From Candidatus Parvarchaeum sp. (GTDB lineage: Archaea > Nanobdellota > Nanobdellia > Pacearchaeales > GW2011-AR1), in the NCBI GenBank assembly GCA_020724955.1, contig DYFY01000007.1:1-37491 (forward strand): a stretch of 37,491 nucleotides of DNA, read 5' to 3'. Each line of letters starts with the position of its first letter. The stretch's first letter is position 1. The position numbers and the translations under genes were made by a program. Shown piece after piece: positions 1 to 7,260 of this stretch. The notes beneath the pieces were generated by a model that was given only the letters and a program-made list of their open reading frames with translations, did not search any database and was not told where the DNA came from.

Positions 1-58
1 AATATTACACATGAGAAATCCAACAGCGTTAGGAAATATTAATCAGATAACACAAATC

Positions 59-66
59 TTTAAATA
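59..66 (+). promoter_or_regulatory. TATA box for the thioredoxin-like gene
   Basis: TTTAAATA is centred 25.5 nt before the ATG at 88, the archaeal TATA-to-start distance. The mRNA should therefore begin at or next to the start codon (leaderless). Bases 1-58 hold no gene that I can see. Confidence 0.75.
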
Positions 67-87
67 CTATTTTTCTCACTCTTTCTA

Positions 88-471
88 ATGGACAAAAACA
101 CAAAAGTCCTCCTTGGGATAGGAATTTTTGCCTTGCTTATTATTGTCGTACTCACAATAAGCGTGACTGACTTTGGCAGCGCGGGAAAGTATGATGATTT
201 TGCGCAATGCCTGACCGATTCAGGAGCAAAAATATACGGAGCTTACTGGTGTCCTTACTGCATTGAGCAGAAAAATAAATTCGGAAAAAGCTGGAGCAAA
301 ATAAACTATATTGAATGCTCTCTTCCTGAAAGAGCAGGCACAACTCAGCCCTGCATCAGCGCAGGAATTCAAAAATACCCTACATGGGAATTTTCAGACG
401 GCTCAAGGCTGGAAGATGTGCTCTCTCTAAAAGCTTTGAGCGAGAGGACAGGATGTCCTTTGGAGGCGTAA
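88..471 (+). CDS. Membrane-anchored thioredoxin-like protein, VKOR-associated type
   Basis: This 127-residue protein has one N-terminal membrane helix (about residues 7-26) and an extracytoplasmic thioredoxin-like domain. The active site is C55-P-Y-C58 in the context AYWCPYC, with a cis-proline candidate at P98 (KYPTW). Extra cysteines at 41, 77, 89 and 123 may form structural disulfides. The pattern resembles the thioredoxin domain that is fused to VKOR in cyanobacteria and plants. The likely role is to pass disulfides to secreted proteins and be reoxidised by the DsbB-like protein encoded directly downstream. The start is fixed by the TATA box 25 nt upstream. Fold and motif are clear; the substrate is inferred. 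Confidence 0.85.
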   Translation: MDKNTKVLLGIGIFALLIIVVLTISVTDFGSAGKYDDFAQCLTDSGAKIYGAYWCPYCIEQKNKFGKSWSKINYIECSLPERAGTTQPCISAGIQKYPTWEFSDGSRLEDVLSLKALSERTGCPLEA

Positions 472-1016
472 TGGTGAATGTCATGCTGGTGAGCGGTTTC
501 CTGTCTTCTCTGACACTTCTCAGCGATGTAGTTATTGCCCTGATAGTCCTTCTGGGAATTTACAAATTCGCATCTAAAAAAGAGCTTTCTCCGTCAATAG
601 GAAACCTAAAGTTTTTCTTCAAAGACAACGCAGTGCTCATGGCTTTAATTGTCGCTCTTATTGCAACAGCAGGAAGCCTCTTCTATTCTGAAATCGCTTT
701 ATATGAGCCATGTAAGCTTTGCTGGCTTCAGAGAATTTTTATGTACCCTCTAGTCTTGATGTTTGCACTGGCCTTATGGAAGAAAGACAGAAGAGTTTTC
801 AGATATGCAGTTCCCATGTGTATCATCGGAGGGTTGATCTCCGCATATCATTACATAACTCAGCTGATTCAATACAGCTCCTCATGTGGAGCAAATTCAG
901 CAGTGCCATGCACTGTTAAATATACTTTTTATTTTGGATATGTTACCATTCCAATGATGGCGCTCATAGCCTTTGTTCTGATTTTGATTTTAGGTTATTG
1001 GGCTTCTAGAAGATAG
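471..1016 (+). CDS. dsbB: DsbB-family disulfide bond formation protein
   Basis: DsbB oxidises a periplasmic-side thioredoxin partner and passes electrons to quinone. The first redox pair is C81-K-L-C84 (CKLCWLQR) after a membrane helix. The second pair is C139 and C147 in the next external loop. Five membrane segments are visible, so there is one extra N-terminal helix (about residues 5-31) relative to the four-helix DsbB core. I place the start at the ATG at 471, which overlaps the upstream stop as TAATG and is preceded by GGAGG at 462-466. In-frame ATGs at 384 and 453 lie inside the thioredoxin-like gene. The coupling suggests the two proteins are made together. At 181 residues, length fits the family. 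Confidence 0.9.
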   Translation: MVNVMLVSGFLSSLTLLSDVVIALIVLLGIYKFASKKELSPSIGNLKFFFKDNAVLMALIVALIATAGSLFYSEIALYEPCKLCWLQRIFMYPLVLMFALALWKKDRRVFRYAVPMCIIGGLISAYHYITQLIQYSSSCGANSAVPCTVKYTFYFGYVTIPMMALIAFVLILILGYWASRR

Positions 1017-1018
1017 AG

Positions 1019-1225
1019 TTATCCGATATAGCGTCTGTTTGTAAGATTAACTTCCCTGTCAAGTCTTTCTAACCTTTTACTTACTACTCCACAATACCCA
1101 ATTATTTGAGCCCAGTCTCTACAAAGTTCCCTTGGGGTTTTCAATTCCATATCTTTTGATGCCTGAAGAGCTATTTCACTTATTGACGCATGCCCAATAT
1201 CTTCTCTTTCTCCAACACTAACCAT
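1019..1225 (-). CDS. Small hypothetical protein, leaderless
   Basis: This is a 68-residue soluble protein of no family that I recognise. It is rich in charged residues, has cysteines at 34 and 45, and ends in RRYIG. It is convergent with dsbB, with stop codons 2 nt apart. A perfect TTTATATA box lies 25.5 nt upstream of the ATG, so I accept it as a real gene. It shows weak end-to-end similarity to the frameshifted neighbour at 1255-1459: a shared ERE near the N-terminus, a Pro-Arg/Pro-Glu turn in the middle, RL, and a final RY.G. The two may be tandem paralogs. Confidence 0.6.
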   Translation of the reverse strand: MVSVGEREDIGHASISEIALQASKDMELKTPRELCRDWAQIIGYCGVVSKRLERLDREVNLTNRRYIG

Positions 1226-1246
1226 ATTTCTAACACGTTTTACAGA

Positions 1247-1254
1247 TATATAAA
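1247..1254 (-). promoter_or_regulatory. TATA box for the 68-aa gene
   Basis: TTTATATA read on the minus strand is centred 25.5 nt from the ATG at 1225. It begins one base past the stop codon of the upstream frameshifted gene. Confidence 0.75.
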
Positions 1255-1459
1255 TTATCCTCTGTAACGCTTTAAAGGATGTTGCGATCTTGCTGTGTAC
1301 ATTTCTTTTAGTCTACCATCTATGATGTCTGATCTTACGGAAACCTTGGCTAATATTTCAAGAATTTTTTTCAGGAGGTGAAGTTCTCAATTTTTCGGCT
1401 GCTCTATCAGCATTAACTCTAGCCCTTCTTAATAATTCCCTTTCAGCTGAATATTCCAT
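1255..1459 (-). pseudogene. Small gene with a one-base shift in an A7 run
   Basis: From the ATG at 1459, 33 codons read on the minus strand to a TGA just after a run of seven adenines (seven T at 1365-1371 on the plus strand). Removing one A gives an uninterrupted 67-residue protein ending at the TAA at 1255-1257, with a coherent amphipathic, basic composition (for example RRARVNADRAAEK, then KILEILAKVSVR). The start is chosen by a TATA box 25.5 nt upstream; an ATG at 1477 lies too close to that box. Options are a pseudogene, a homopolymer assembly error, or recoding at the slippery A7. Function is unknown. Confidence 0.65.
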
Positions 1460-1480
1460 GACTTGATTTGCACTCATTAA

Positions 1481-1488
1481 TATATAAA
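1481..1488 (-). promoter_or_regulatory. TATA box for the frameshifted small gene
   Basis: TTTATATA on the minus strand is centred 25.5 nt from the ATG at 1459. The intact promoter argues that the gene is expressed or decayed only recently. Confidence 0.7.
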
Positions 1489-1498
1489 GATTATTGGG

Positions 1499-1915
1499 CT
1501 ATTCCCCAATAACTTTAATTAAAACTCTCTTGTTCCTCTGCCCGTCAAATTCCCCATAAAATATCTGCTCCCACGGGCCGAAATCAAGCCTGCCTTCTGT
1601 AATTGCGACAACTGCCTCTCTTCCCATGATAGTTCTTTTCAAATGTGCGTGAGCGTTGTCTTCCCCAGTCAAATTATGCCTGTATTTTTCAACGTTGTAC
1701 GGAGCAAGCTTTTCAAGCCAATCAAGAAAATCCTGTTTCAATCCTGATTCCTCATCGTTTACAAAAACAGAAGAAGTTATATGCATAGAATTGACAAGGC
1801 AAAGCCCCTCTTTTATGCCTGACTCACGGACAGCCTGCTCAACTTGGGAAGTTATGTTAATCATCTCCATTTTTTCTTTCGTTTTAATCGAAAGATGTTT
1901 AGTGAAAGATTTCAT
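1499..1915 (-). CDS. yjbQ: YjbQ/UPF0047 family protein
   Basis: This 138-residue protein carries the full YjbQ signature: [29 protein letters not shown] and [16 protein letters not shown], and ends in RVLIKVIGE. Members of this small trimeric beta-fold family have been linked to weak thiamine-phosphate synthase activity, but the physiological role is unsettled. The conserved histidines (HITSS, HNLTG, HAH) are all present. A TATA box 25.5 nt upstream fixes the start at 1915 and predicts a leaderless mRNA. The gene stands alone between small orphans, so context adds nothing about function. Confidence 0.9.
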   Translation of the reverse strand: MKSFTKHLSIKTKEKMEMINITSQVEQAVRESGIKEGLCLVNSMHITSSVFVNDEESGLKQDFLDWLEKLAPYNVEKYRHNLTGEDNAHAHLKRTIMGREAVVAITEGRLDFGPWEQIFYGEFDGQRNKRVLIKVIGE

Positions 1916-1936
1916 GCCTGTAAAAAAGATTGAAAC

Positions 1937-1944
1937 TATATAAA
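1937..1944 (-). promoter_or_regulatory. TATA box for yjbQ
   Basis: TTTATATA on the minus strand is centred 25.5 nt before the yjbQ ATG. It is back to back with the plus-strand box at 1972-1979, giving a divergent promoter region of about 85 bp. Confidence 0.75.
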
Positions 1945-1971
1945 ACTCACGTTTCCGTCGAAAGAATAAAG

Positions 1972-1979
1972 TTTATAAG
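1972..1979 (+). promoter_or_regulatory. TATA box for the 124-aa gene
   Basis: TTTATAAG is centred 25.5 nt before the ATG at 2001. It supports the plus-strand reading of this stretch over the antisense frame. Confidence 0.7.
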
Positions 1980-2000
1980 TGATTTTTCAGTGTTTTCTGG

Positions 2001-2375
2001 ATGATAAAGCAACATCATATCAAACCAATTCATTGTGATAGCGCCAGAAAAGTTTATTCTATTCTGGAGTCTAGAGTTAAAGATATTGGAATGAGATGTC
2101 TTGAAAGATGTAATTCTCCTTTTAATTTGAGTGAAATAATCACGGATGAGGAAACTAGACAGCTTGCACGTTATAGCGGCATCCTTATAAAAATTTTTAA
2201 CAGAATTAATGGGATGAAAAAAAATGGGCAAATAGATCCATGTCTTGAAACACTTGCAAAAGGAAGCATAAGATTAAATGAACAAATAATGAACATTTTC
2301 AGTATATATGGAGCCTACGGACAAGAAAACCTTGTTACAGAATTTTACCAATCACCCAGTGTAAACAGGCCCTGA
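2001..2375 (+). CDS. Hypothetical helical protein, leaderless
   Basis: This 124-residue protein belongs to no family that I recognise. It looks soluble and mostly helical, with cysteines at 12, 33, 37 and 81. The well-spaced TATA box at 1972-1979 is the main evidence that it is real. The last 24 nt overlap the 3' end of cdc48 on the other strand, so the two transcripts converge and are complementary at their ends. An antisense reading frame at 1947-2231 has no such promoter. Confidence 0.55.
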   Translation: MIKQHHIKPIHCDSARKVYSILESRVKDIGMRCLERCNSPFNLSEIITDEETRQLARYSGILIKIFNRINGMKKNGQIDPCLETLAKGSIRLNEQIMNIFSIYGAYGQENLVTEFYQSPSVNRP

Positions 2376-4631
2376 ACTAGGCAGTCCCGCCCTGACTTTC
2401 TTCAAATAATATTCTTCCATCTTCTTATAAGTCTTCGCCGTCGTTTCGGAAACCGAAGGTTTCGTTTTTTCCAAAGCCTCTTCAAAATCGTCCATTGTAA
2501 CTCTGTCCGACCTTATGTTCTTTCTCAGCGATGTAAGAGCGGCTTCTCTAACAAATCCCTCTATGTCTGCTCCGACAAATCCCTCTGTTTTTTTAACCAG
2601 AACATCCATTTTCACCGATTTATCCAAAGGCATGTTTCTTGTGTGAATTTCTATAATTTTCTTTCTGCTTGCCGCATCAGGAACATCAACTAAAAGTATT
2701 CTGTCAAATCTCCCCGGCCTAAGTAGCGCAGAGTCAAGCATGTCAGGGCGATTCGTCGCTACTATTATTGTAACATCCTTAAGCCCTTCAAGCCCGTCCA
2801 TCTCTGCAAGCAATTGATTCAAAACACGCTCTGTTACTTTTGTCCCTGTTTCTATACCGCGCTTCCCTGCCAAAGCGTCTATCTCGTCGAAAAACACGAT
2901 GCAAGGAGCTACCTGCCTCGCTCTTTCAAACACTTTTCTGACCCCTTCCTCCGACTTTCCGACCCACATCGATAACAAAGAAGGCCCCTTTACTTGTATA
3001 AAATTCGCTTCCGCTTCTGTCGCCACTGCTTTTGCAAGCAGAGTCTTTCCTGTTCCGGGTGGCCCGTAAAGAAGAACTCCCCGAGGAGGTTTTATCCCGA
3101 GTCTCTCAAAGCTGTCTTTGTGTTTCAAAGGCCACTCAACCGCTTCCTTAAGAAGCTGCTTTGTTACATCAAGTCCTCCGATATCCTCCCACTTGACATT
3201 TGGAGTTTCCACTAAAACTTCGCGCATTGCACTCGGCCTCACAACCCTCAAAGATTCCTCAAAATCTTCTTTTGTGATTATTATTTTGTCAAGAATTTCT
3301 TTGGGTATTTCCTTGTCTTCTTCCAAATTCATTTCAGGAAGAAGTTTTCTAAGAACATTCATCGCCGCCTCTTTTGCCAAAGAAGCCAAGTCCGCTCCGA
3401 CAAATCCATGAGTTTTTGCAGCCAGACTTTCAAGCTTGACTGATTTGTCAAGAGGCATGTTTCTTGTGTGAATCTTTAAAATATTCAACCGCCCTTGTTT
3501 ATCCGGAACAGAGATTTCAACTTCTCTGTCAAACCTTCCAGGCCTTCTCAGCGCCTGGTCGAGGGAATTCGGCCTGTTTGTCGCACCTATGACTATGACT
3601 CTTCCTCTGGACTGAAGCCCGTCCATCATTGTCAAAAGCTGTGAAACTACACGCCTTTCCACTTCCCCCTGAACATCTTCTCTCTTAGGAGCTATCGCAT
3701 CAATTTCGTCTATAAATATTATAGTAGGAGCATTTTTTTCAGCCTCCTCAAACAAATCACGGATTTTCTTCTCAGACTCTCCATAAAACTTGCTCATTAT
3801 TTCAGGGCCATTGAGAAGCATAAAGTTTGCCTCAGATTCGTTAGCCACTGCTTTTGCAAGCAGAGTCTTTCCTGTTCCGGGTGGCCCATGAAGAAGAACT
3901 CCTTTCGGAGGTTCTATTCCTAACCTATCAAAAACTTCAGGGTGTTTCAAAGGAAGCTCAACCATCTCTCTTATTTTTTTTATCTCTTCTTTTAATCCGC
4001 CAATGTCCTCGTAAGTGACTTCAGGAACAATATCCTCGGAAATATCCATCGCCTTAGAATTAACAAGAATTTCTGTTTCTTCTGTTATAATAGTAGGCTG
4101 ATTTGGATTTGTAGAAACAACCAAAAATCTCACTCTTTGGAATCCTGAAAAGCCAAAGTTGGCTCCAAACAGCTCCTCTATATCTCCAAAAATGTCAGGC
4201 ATATCATGCATCAAGTCACGCCTCCTCTGCGCTCCTCCAAGAGAAATAACATCGCCTTTTACAACCGCTCTGCCCAAAAGTCCGTTTCGGAAAACTTCTG
4301 GATCCGCCTGAACCATTATGCCCTGTTGCGCAGGAGCTATGGAAATTTTCTTCGCTGCCTTCACTTGAGCTTTTCTTATTACAACCTGTTCTCCTATCCC
4401 TGTTTTTGCATTTCTCCTTATCAGCCCATCTATTCTGATTATCCCTTCTCCAACATCAGCAGGATAAGACCTGTCAACTATAGCAACAGTCTCCCTCTCC
4501 CCTGAAATTGAAATAATGTCTCCCCGCTTCAAATCCAAAGATTTCATTATCTCCGTGTCTATTCTGGCAACTCCTTTATATGCGTCATCCTGCAGAGCTT
4601 CCAAAACCTTGAGCTTCACTTCTTGTGGCAT
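2352..4631 (-). CDS. cdc48: Cdc48/VCP-type AAA+ ATPase with two ATPase domains
   Basis: Archaeal Cdc48 is a hexameric unfoldase that feeds proteins to the proteasome or remodels complexes. The 759-residue protein has an N domain (about 1-200), D1 with Walker A GPPGTGKT near 248 and Walker [10 protein letters not shown], and D2 with a second GPPGTGKT near 523 and [15 protein letters not shown]. Both second regions of homology are intact ([20 protein letters not shown] and [20 protein letters not shown]). I choose the ATG at 4631 (MPQEVKLKV). Its Shine-Dalgarno AGGAGGAG lies in the last codons of the upstream gene, which stops at 4633; an ATG at 4661 lies inside that gene. The protein ends VYTG, similar to but one residue longer than an HbYX proteasome-docking tail. 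Confidence 0.97.
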   Translation of the reverse strand: MPQEVKLKVLEALQDDAYKGVARIDTEIMKSLDLKRGDIISISGERETVAIVDRSYPADVGEGIIRIDGLIRRNAKTGIGEQVVIRKAQVKAAKKISIAPAQQGIMVQADPEVFRNGLLGRAVVKGDVISLGGAQRRRDLMHDMPDIFGDIEELFGANFGFSGFQRVRFLVVSTNPNQPTIITEETEILVNSKAMDISEDIVPEVTYEDIGGLKEEIKKIREMVELPLKHPEVFDRLGIEPPKGVLLHGPPGTGKTLLAKAVANESEANFMLLNGPEIMSKFYGESEKKIRDLFEEAEKNAPTIIFIDEIDAIAPKREDVQGEVERRVVSQLLTMMDGLQSRGRVIVIGATNRPNSLDQALRRPGRFDREVEISVPDKQGRLNILKIHTRNMPLDKSVKLESLAAKTHGFVGADLASLAKEAAMNVLRKLLPEMNLEEDKEIPKEILDKIIITKEDFEESLRVVRPSAMREVLVETPNVKWEDIGGLDVTKQLLKEAVEWPLKHKDSFERLGIKPPRGVLLYGPPGTGKTLLAKAVATEAEANFIQVKGPSLLSMWVGKSEEGVRKVFERARQVAPCIVFFDEIDALAGKRGIETGTKVTERVLNQLLAEMDGLEGLKDVTIIVATNRPDMLDSALLRPGRFDRILLVDVPDAASRKKIIEIHTRNMPLDKSVKMDVLVKKTEGFVGADIEGFVREAALTSLRKNIRSDRVTMDDFEEALEKTKPSVSETTAKTYKKMEEYYLKKVRAGLPSSGPVYTG

Positions 4632-4632
4632 T

Positions 4633-4989
4633 TTAAATTCTCCTCCTTTCGTCCTCTCCAAACATCAAACTTAATTTTCTCATATCTTCAAAACACAGCC
4701 TGACCATATCATCCATAACTCTCTCTTGCTTATGAATAAAATCAACTATTTCCTTTGGTATGCTTATTGCATGGCTGTTCCCAACAACTCTCAACTTAAC
4801 ATTATAAGTCTTTCCCTTAAGATTATTATATTTTTCATAATTAGACAAATCAGTAGGGTGAACCAATTCGTCTTTGCACTCCGGGCACACCACAGAGCGA
4901 ATACTGAACCCGTTTTTAATCACTGCTTTAGGGTCCATCCTGACATTGCACTTCGCGCACATTATCTTAGCTTCAAATATATCTTTCAT
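4633..4989 (-). CDS. Zinc-ribbon plus AbrB/SpoVT-like protein
   Basis: The N-terminal part has two CxxC knuckles (C11/C14 and C35/C38), forming a likely zinc ribbon. The middle, about residues 62-85 (YNVKLRVVGNSHAISIPKE), matches the swapped-hairpin AbrB/SpoVT/MazE DNA-binding fold. A charged C-terminal tail follows. The likely role is a transcriptional regulator. It lies one base upstream of cdc48 and its final codons AGG AGG AGA supply the cdc48 ribosome-binding site, so the pair is probably cotranscribed. A weak TATA-like GTATATAC lies near 5007-5014. Targets are unknown. Confidence 0.75.
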   Translation of the reverse strand: MKDIFEAKIMCAKCNVRMDPKAVIKNGFSIRSVVCPECKDELVHPTDLSNYEKYNNLKGKTYNVKLRVVGNSHAISIPKEIVDFIHKQERVMDDMVRLCFEDMRKLSLMFGEDERRRI

Positions 4990-5114
4990 AAATGTATTTC
5001 CTTTTTTGTATATACCTACACGGATACACCAGAACTATTTAAATGTTTTGGTAAAGCCAGTAGATGCAAAATAAATAAATTTAGTTAAATAAATCTGCTT
5101 AAAGCTGTCTCCTT

Positions 5115-5393
5115 ATGAACTTTAAAACTTTCCTTCAGTTATCAATAGCGATTTTAATAATCTTAGCCTTGCTTGGATTTTCAGGAGAAACTATTGATAA
5201 AGTGGTTTATTTGTTATATGCTATTATTTTACCTGGCATTATTTTCTCTGGAATTATAGGCTCAGTTATAGAAGGATTTGGAGGAGATTTTCTTAAAAAT
5301 ATCTCTTTTAACTTTGAAATCTATGGCATCAATTTTTCAATAATTGCTTTTGCCTTTGTAGTTGGGATAATCAAGCTCTTAATTTTAAATTAG
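5115..5393 (+). CDS. Small membrane protein, three predicted helices
   Basis: This 92-residue, highly hydrophobic protein has helices at about residues 6-22, 28-50 and 68-90. I recognise no family. A TATA-like TTAAATAA at 5085-5092 sits about 26 nt before the ATG, which fits a leaderless start. It ends at the first of three operator-like boxes that precede the Fic gene. It shares the AT-rich composition of that gene, so it may belong to the same acquired island. Confidence 0.6.
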   Translation: MNFKTFLQLSIAILIILALLGFSGETIDKVVYLLYAIILPGIIFSGIIGSVIEGFGGDFLKNISFNFEIYGINFSIIAFAFVVGIIKLLILN

Positions 5394-5454
5394 GTGACTA
5401 CAAAATATTGAAATGTAGACACCTACAAACAAAAAGTTTAAATGTGTAGACACC
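5393..5454. promoter_or_regulatory. Three operator-like boxes before the Fic gene
   Basis: TGTAGACACC occurs directly at 5414-5423 and 5445-5454, and once inverted as GGTGACTACA at 5393-5402 (9 of 10 bases). The 21- and 31-nt spacings are close to two and three helical turns. The middle box is part of the palindrome TGTAGacacCTACA (5414-5427). The last box starts directly after the TATA box at 5437-5444. This layout suits a repressor that controls the fic gene, possibly by autoregulation; the regulator is not identified. Confidence 0.6.
5437..5444 (+). promoter_or_regulatory. TATA-like box for the Fic gene
   Basis: TTTAAATG is centred about 26 nt before the ATG at 5467. It lies between two copies of the operator-like box, so bound repressor would block promoter access. 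Confidence 0.6.
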
Positions 5455-5466
5455 CATTATATTATT

Positions 5467-6402
5467 ATGCACATTGAGAAAAGAAAAGTCGGAAAGAAAA
5501 TAAAGTATTATTTAGCTCATTCTTACCGGGAGGGAGAAAGAGTTCATAAATTCAGAAAATATCTCGGAGTTAATTTAAGTTCTGAGAAGTTGAAAGAAAG
5601 AAAGAAAATTGCAGAAAAACTAATTTTAGAAGAGATTCATAAATATAGAATGATAAAAGATCCCTTGAAATTTGAATTAACTGATAAAAAAATAAAAGAT
5701 ATAAGAAAACTTGAAAGAGAAATTCCTTTGAAAATATCTCATTTATCTGAAAAAGACTGGAAATTATTCTCTGAAATTTTTACATATAATACAAATGCTA
5801 TAGAGGGAAGCAAATTAAATCAAAAAGAAGTTAAAGATATTTTAGAAGAGGATAAATGGCCGGACAAATCAAAAGAAGATATTGCAGAAGCTTATGGAGT
5901 TGAGGAGGCTATTAGATTTGTTAGGCAAACCAAAGAACACATTTCAATAGAACTCATTAAAAAAATTCATAAAATTGTTTTCAAAAATTCAAAACCTTTT
6001 GCCGGAAAACTAAGAAAAAAGGGTGAAGAGGTTGTTGTCCAGGATAAATCAGGAAAGATAGTTCATGAAGGAGCTCCGCAAAACAGAATAAGCTTTTTAT
6101 TAAAAGAACTTATTGATTGGTATAATAAAAATAAAACAAAATATCCCGCATTAGTCTTAGGGGCAGTGGTTCACAATCAATTTGAAAACATACACCCTTT
6201 TACAGATGGGAACGGAAGAGTTGGAAGAATTCTACTTAATAATATCTTAATAAAACACAATCTGCCTCCGATTAATATTGATTTGAAAAATAGCAGAGAA
6301 TACTATAAAACTCTGAAAGAGTATGATTTAAACAAAAATTTAAAACCGACAATTGAGCTGTATTTAAAAGAATATAAGGCTCTTAAGGAAAAATTAAAAT
6401 GA
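5467..6402 (+). CDS. Fic-domain protein (putative AMP-transferase), class II type
   Basis: Fic enzymes transfer AMP or related groups to protein hydroxyls. The 311-residue protein has the complete motif HPFTDGNGRVGR at 243-254, with catalytic H243. An inhibitory-helix motif T109-N-A-I-E113-G lies N-terminal to the Fic core, which defines a class II, self-inhibited Fic. The first 34 residues form a basic YYL...YR.GERV...KYLG module that also occurs at the cytosolic N-terminus of the giant surface protein of this window. AT-rich codon use and the adjacent HsdS tail suggest transfer together with a restriction locus. The target is unknown. Confidence 0.9.
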   Translation: MHIEKRKVGKKIKYYLAHSYREGERVHKFRKYLGVNLSSEKLKERKKIAEKLILEEIHKYRMIKDPLKFELTDKKIKDIRKLEREIPLKISHLSEKDWKLFSEIFTYNTNAIEGSKLNQKEVKDILEEDKWPDKSKEDIAEAYGVEEAIRFVRQTKEHISIELIKKIHKIVFKNSKPFAGKLRKKGEEVVVQDKSGKIVHEGAPQNRISFLLKELIDWYNKNKTKYPALVLGAVVHNQFENIHPFTDGNGRVGRILLNNILIKHNLPPINIDLKNSREYYKTLKEYDLNKNLKPTIELYLKEYKALKEKLK

Positions 6403-6467
6403 AGAAAAGCATTTTGAAAAGTGCGTTTGAAGGGAAGTTAATTGATGAAAAAGATGGGGGAGAATAA
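6399..6467 (+). pseudogene. C-terminal remnant of a type I restriction HsdS-like protein
   Basis: A 22-codon frame starts in an ATGA overlap with the fic stop and encodes KKSILKSAFEGKLIDEKD. The run SILKxAFEGKLx is the typical C-terminal end of type I specificity (HsdS) subunits. No DNA-recognition domains, methylase or nuclease follow. It is best read as the tail left after deletion or recombination of an hsdS gene, with fic as a former neighbour. Fic genes are found inside type I loci in prokaryotes. It could still be translated through the overlap. Confidence 0.6.
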
Positions 6468-6496
6468 CTGATAAATTAAATTAAAACAAAAAACCA

Positions 6497-6512
6497 TGTG
6501 GTCTCTACCACA
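6497..6512. other. Short perfect hairpin in the fic-sipase gap
   Basis: TGTGGT-CTCT-ACCACA forms a six-base-pair stem with a four-base loop. It lies in the 205-bp gap between the HsdS remnant and the signal peptidase. No T tract follows directly, so a terminator role is uncertain. I see no other feature in this gap apart from the downstream TATA box. Confidence 0.4.
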
Positions 6513-6643
6513 GAACAAGCTCTTTAATTGACTTCATCAAAGTTTTTGCTCAAATTGTTTGCTCGTTGGCACAGAAAATTCAAACAATCATAATTGACAG
6601 CCTGTCCAGACCAAAACTAACTCAACAATACAAAGGGCAATAT

Positions 6644-6651
6644 TTTAAATA
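6644..6651 (+). promoter_or_regulatory. TATA box for the signal peptidase
   Basis: TTTAAATA is centred 25.5 nt before the ATG at 6673, which predicts a leaderless transcript. Confidence 0.7.
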
Positions 6652-6672
6652 ACGTATTTACCTTTCCCAAAA

Positions 6673-7242
6673 ATGAATCCTTATAAAACGCTTGAAAAAT
6701 TTTGGGACTTCCTCAAAAAAGATACTTGGGAGGCATGGCTTGTATCTCTGATACTGGTTTTTCTCATTGTCAAATTTATATTTTTTCCGGCGCTATCTCT
6801 CCTGACATCCGCCCCTCTCCCGATAGTTGTCGTTGAATCTTGTTCTATGTATCATAACACTGGTTTTGGCGAGTGGTGGGACAGAAACGGGGCATGGTAT
6901 GAATCCAGAGGGATCAAACTTGAAGAATTTAAAGAATTCCCCTTCAAAAACGGGCTAAACAAAGGAGACATAGTTTTTGTTTGGGGGCGTGGCGAGGCAA
7001 ATATAGGAGACATAATAATTTTTGAGTCCAACTTTAAGCATCCTTTAATCCACAGGATGATAAAAAAAGAGCCAATAGGAACAAAAGGAGACAATAACTT
7101 CGGGCAATTAGACGAAGAAAAAAACATCGAACAGGATAAAATTCTTGGAAAAGCCGTTGCCAGAGTCCCCGGACTTGGTTGGCTGAAGCTGATTTTTTTT
7201 GAAGGAATTAAGCCGGCAGAGCAAAGAGGATTTTGCAAATAA
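6673..7242 (+). CDS. Signal peptidase I, archaeal/ER (Sec11) type
   Basis: This 189-residue S26 peptidase cleaves signal peptides of exported proteins at the membrane. One N-terminal membrane helix (about 22-45) precedes the catalytic Ser58 in ESCSM. The general base is His127 in PLIHRM, in place of the bacterial lysine, and Asp140 lies in TKGDNN. Ser/His/Asp is the archaeal and ER arrangement. A longer than usual insert (residues 61-95, Trp- and Gly-rich) lies between the Ser and His boxes. Clients could include the many signal-peptide proteins at 23001-37491. The start is fixed by the TATA box. Confidence 0.92.
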   Translation: MNPYKTLEKFWDFLKKDTWEAWLVSLILVFLIVKFIFFPALSLLTSAPLPIVVVESCSMYHNTGFGEWWDRNGAWYESRGIKLEEFKEFPFKNGLNKGDIVFVWGRGEANIGDIIIFESNFKHPLIHRMIKKEPIGTKGDNNFGQLDEEKNIEQDKILGKAVARVPGLGWLKLIFFEGIKPAEQRGFCK

Positions 7243-7260
7243 ATCAGTTTAATATGTAAA

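Noticed and set aside
1947-2231. 94-residue minus-strand frame
   Set aside because: It is antisense to the 124-residue gene at 2001-2375, which has a correctly placed TATA box; this frame has none.
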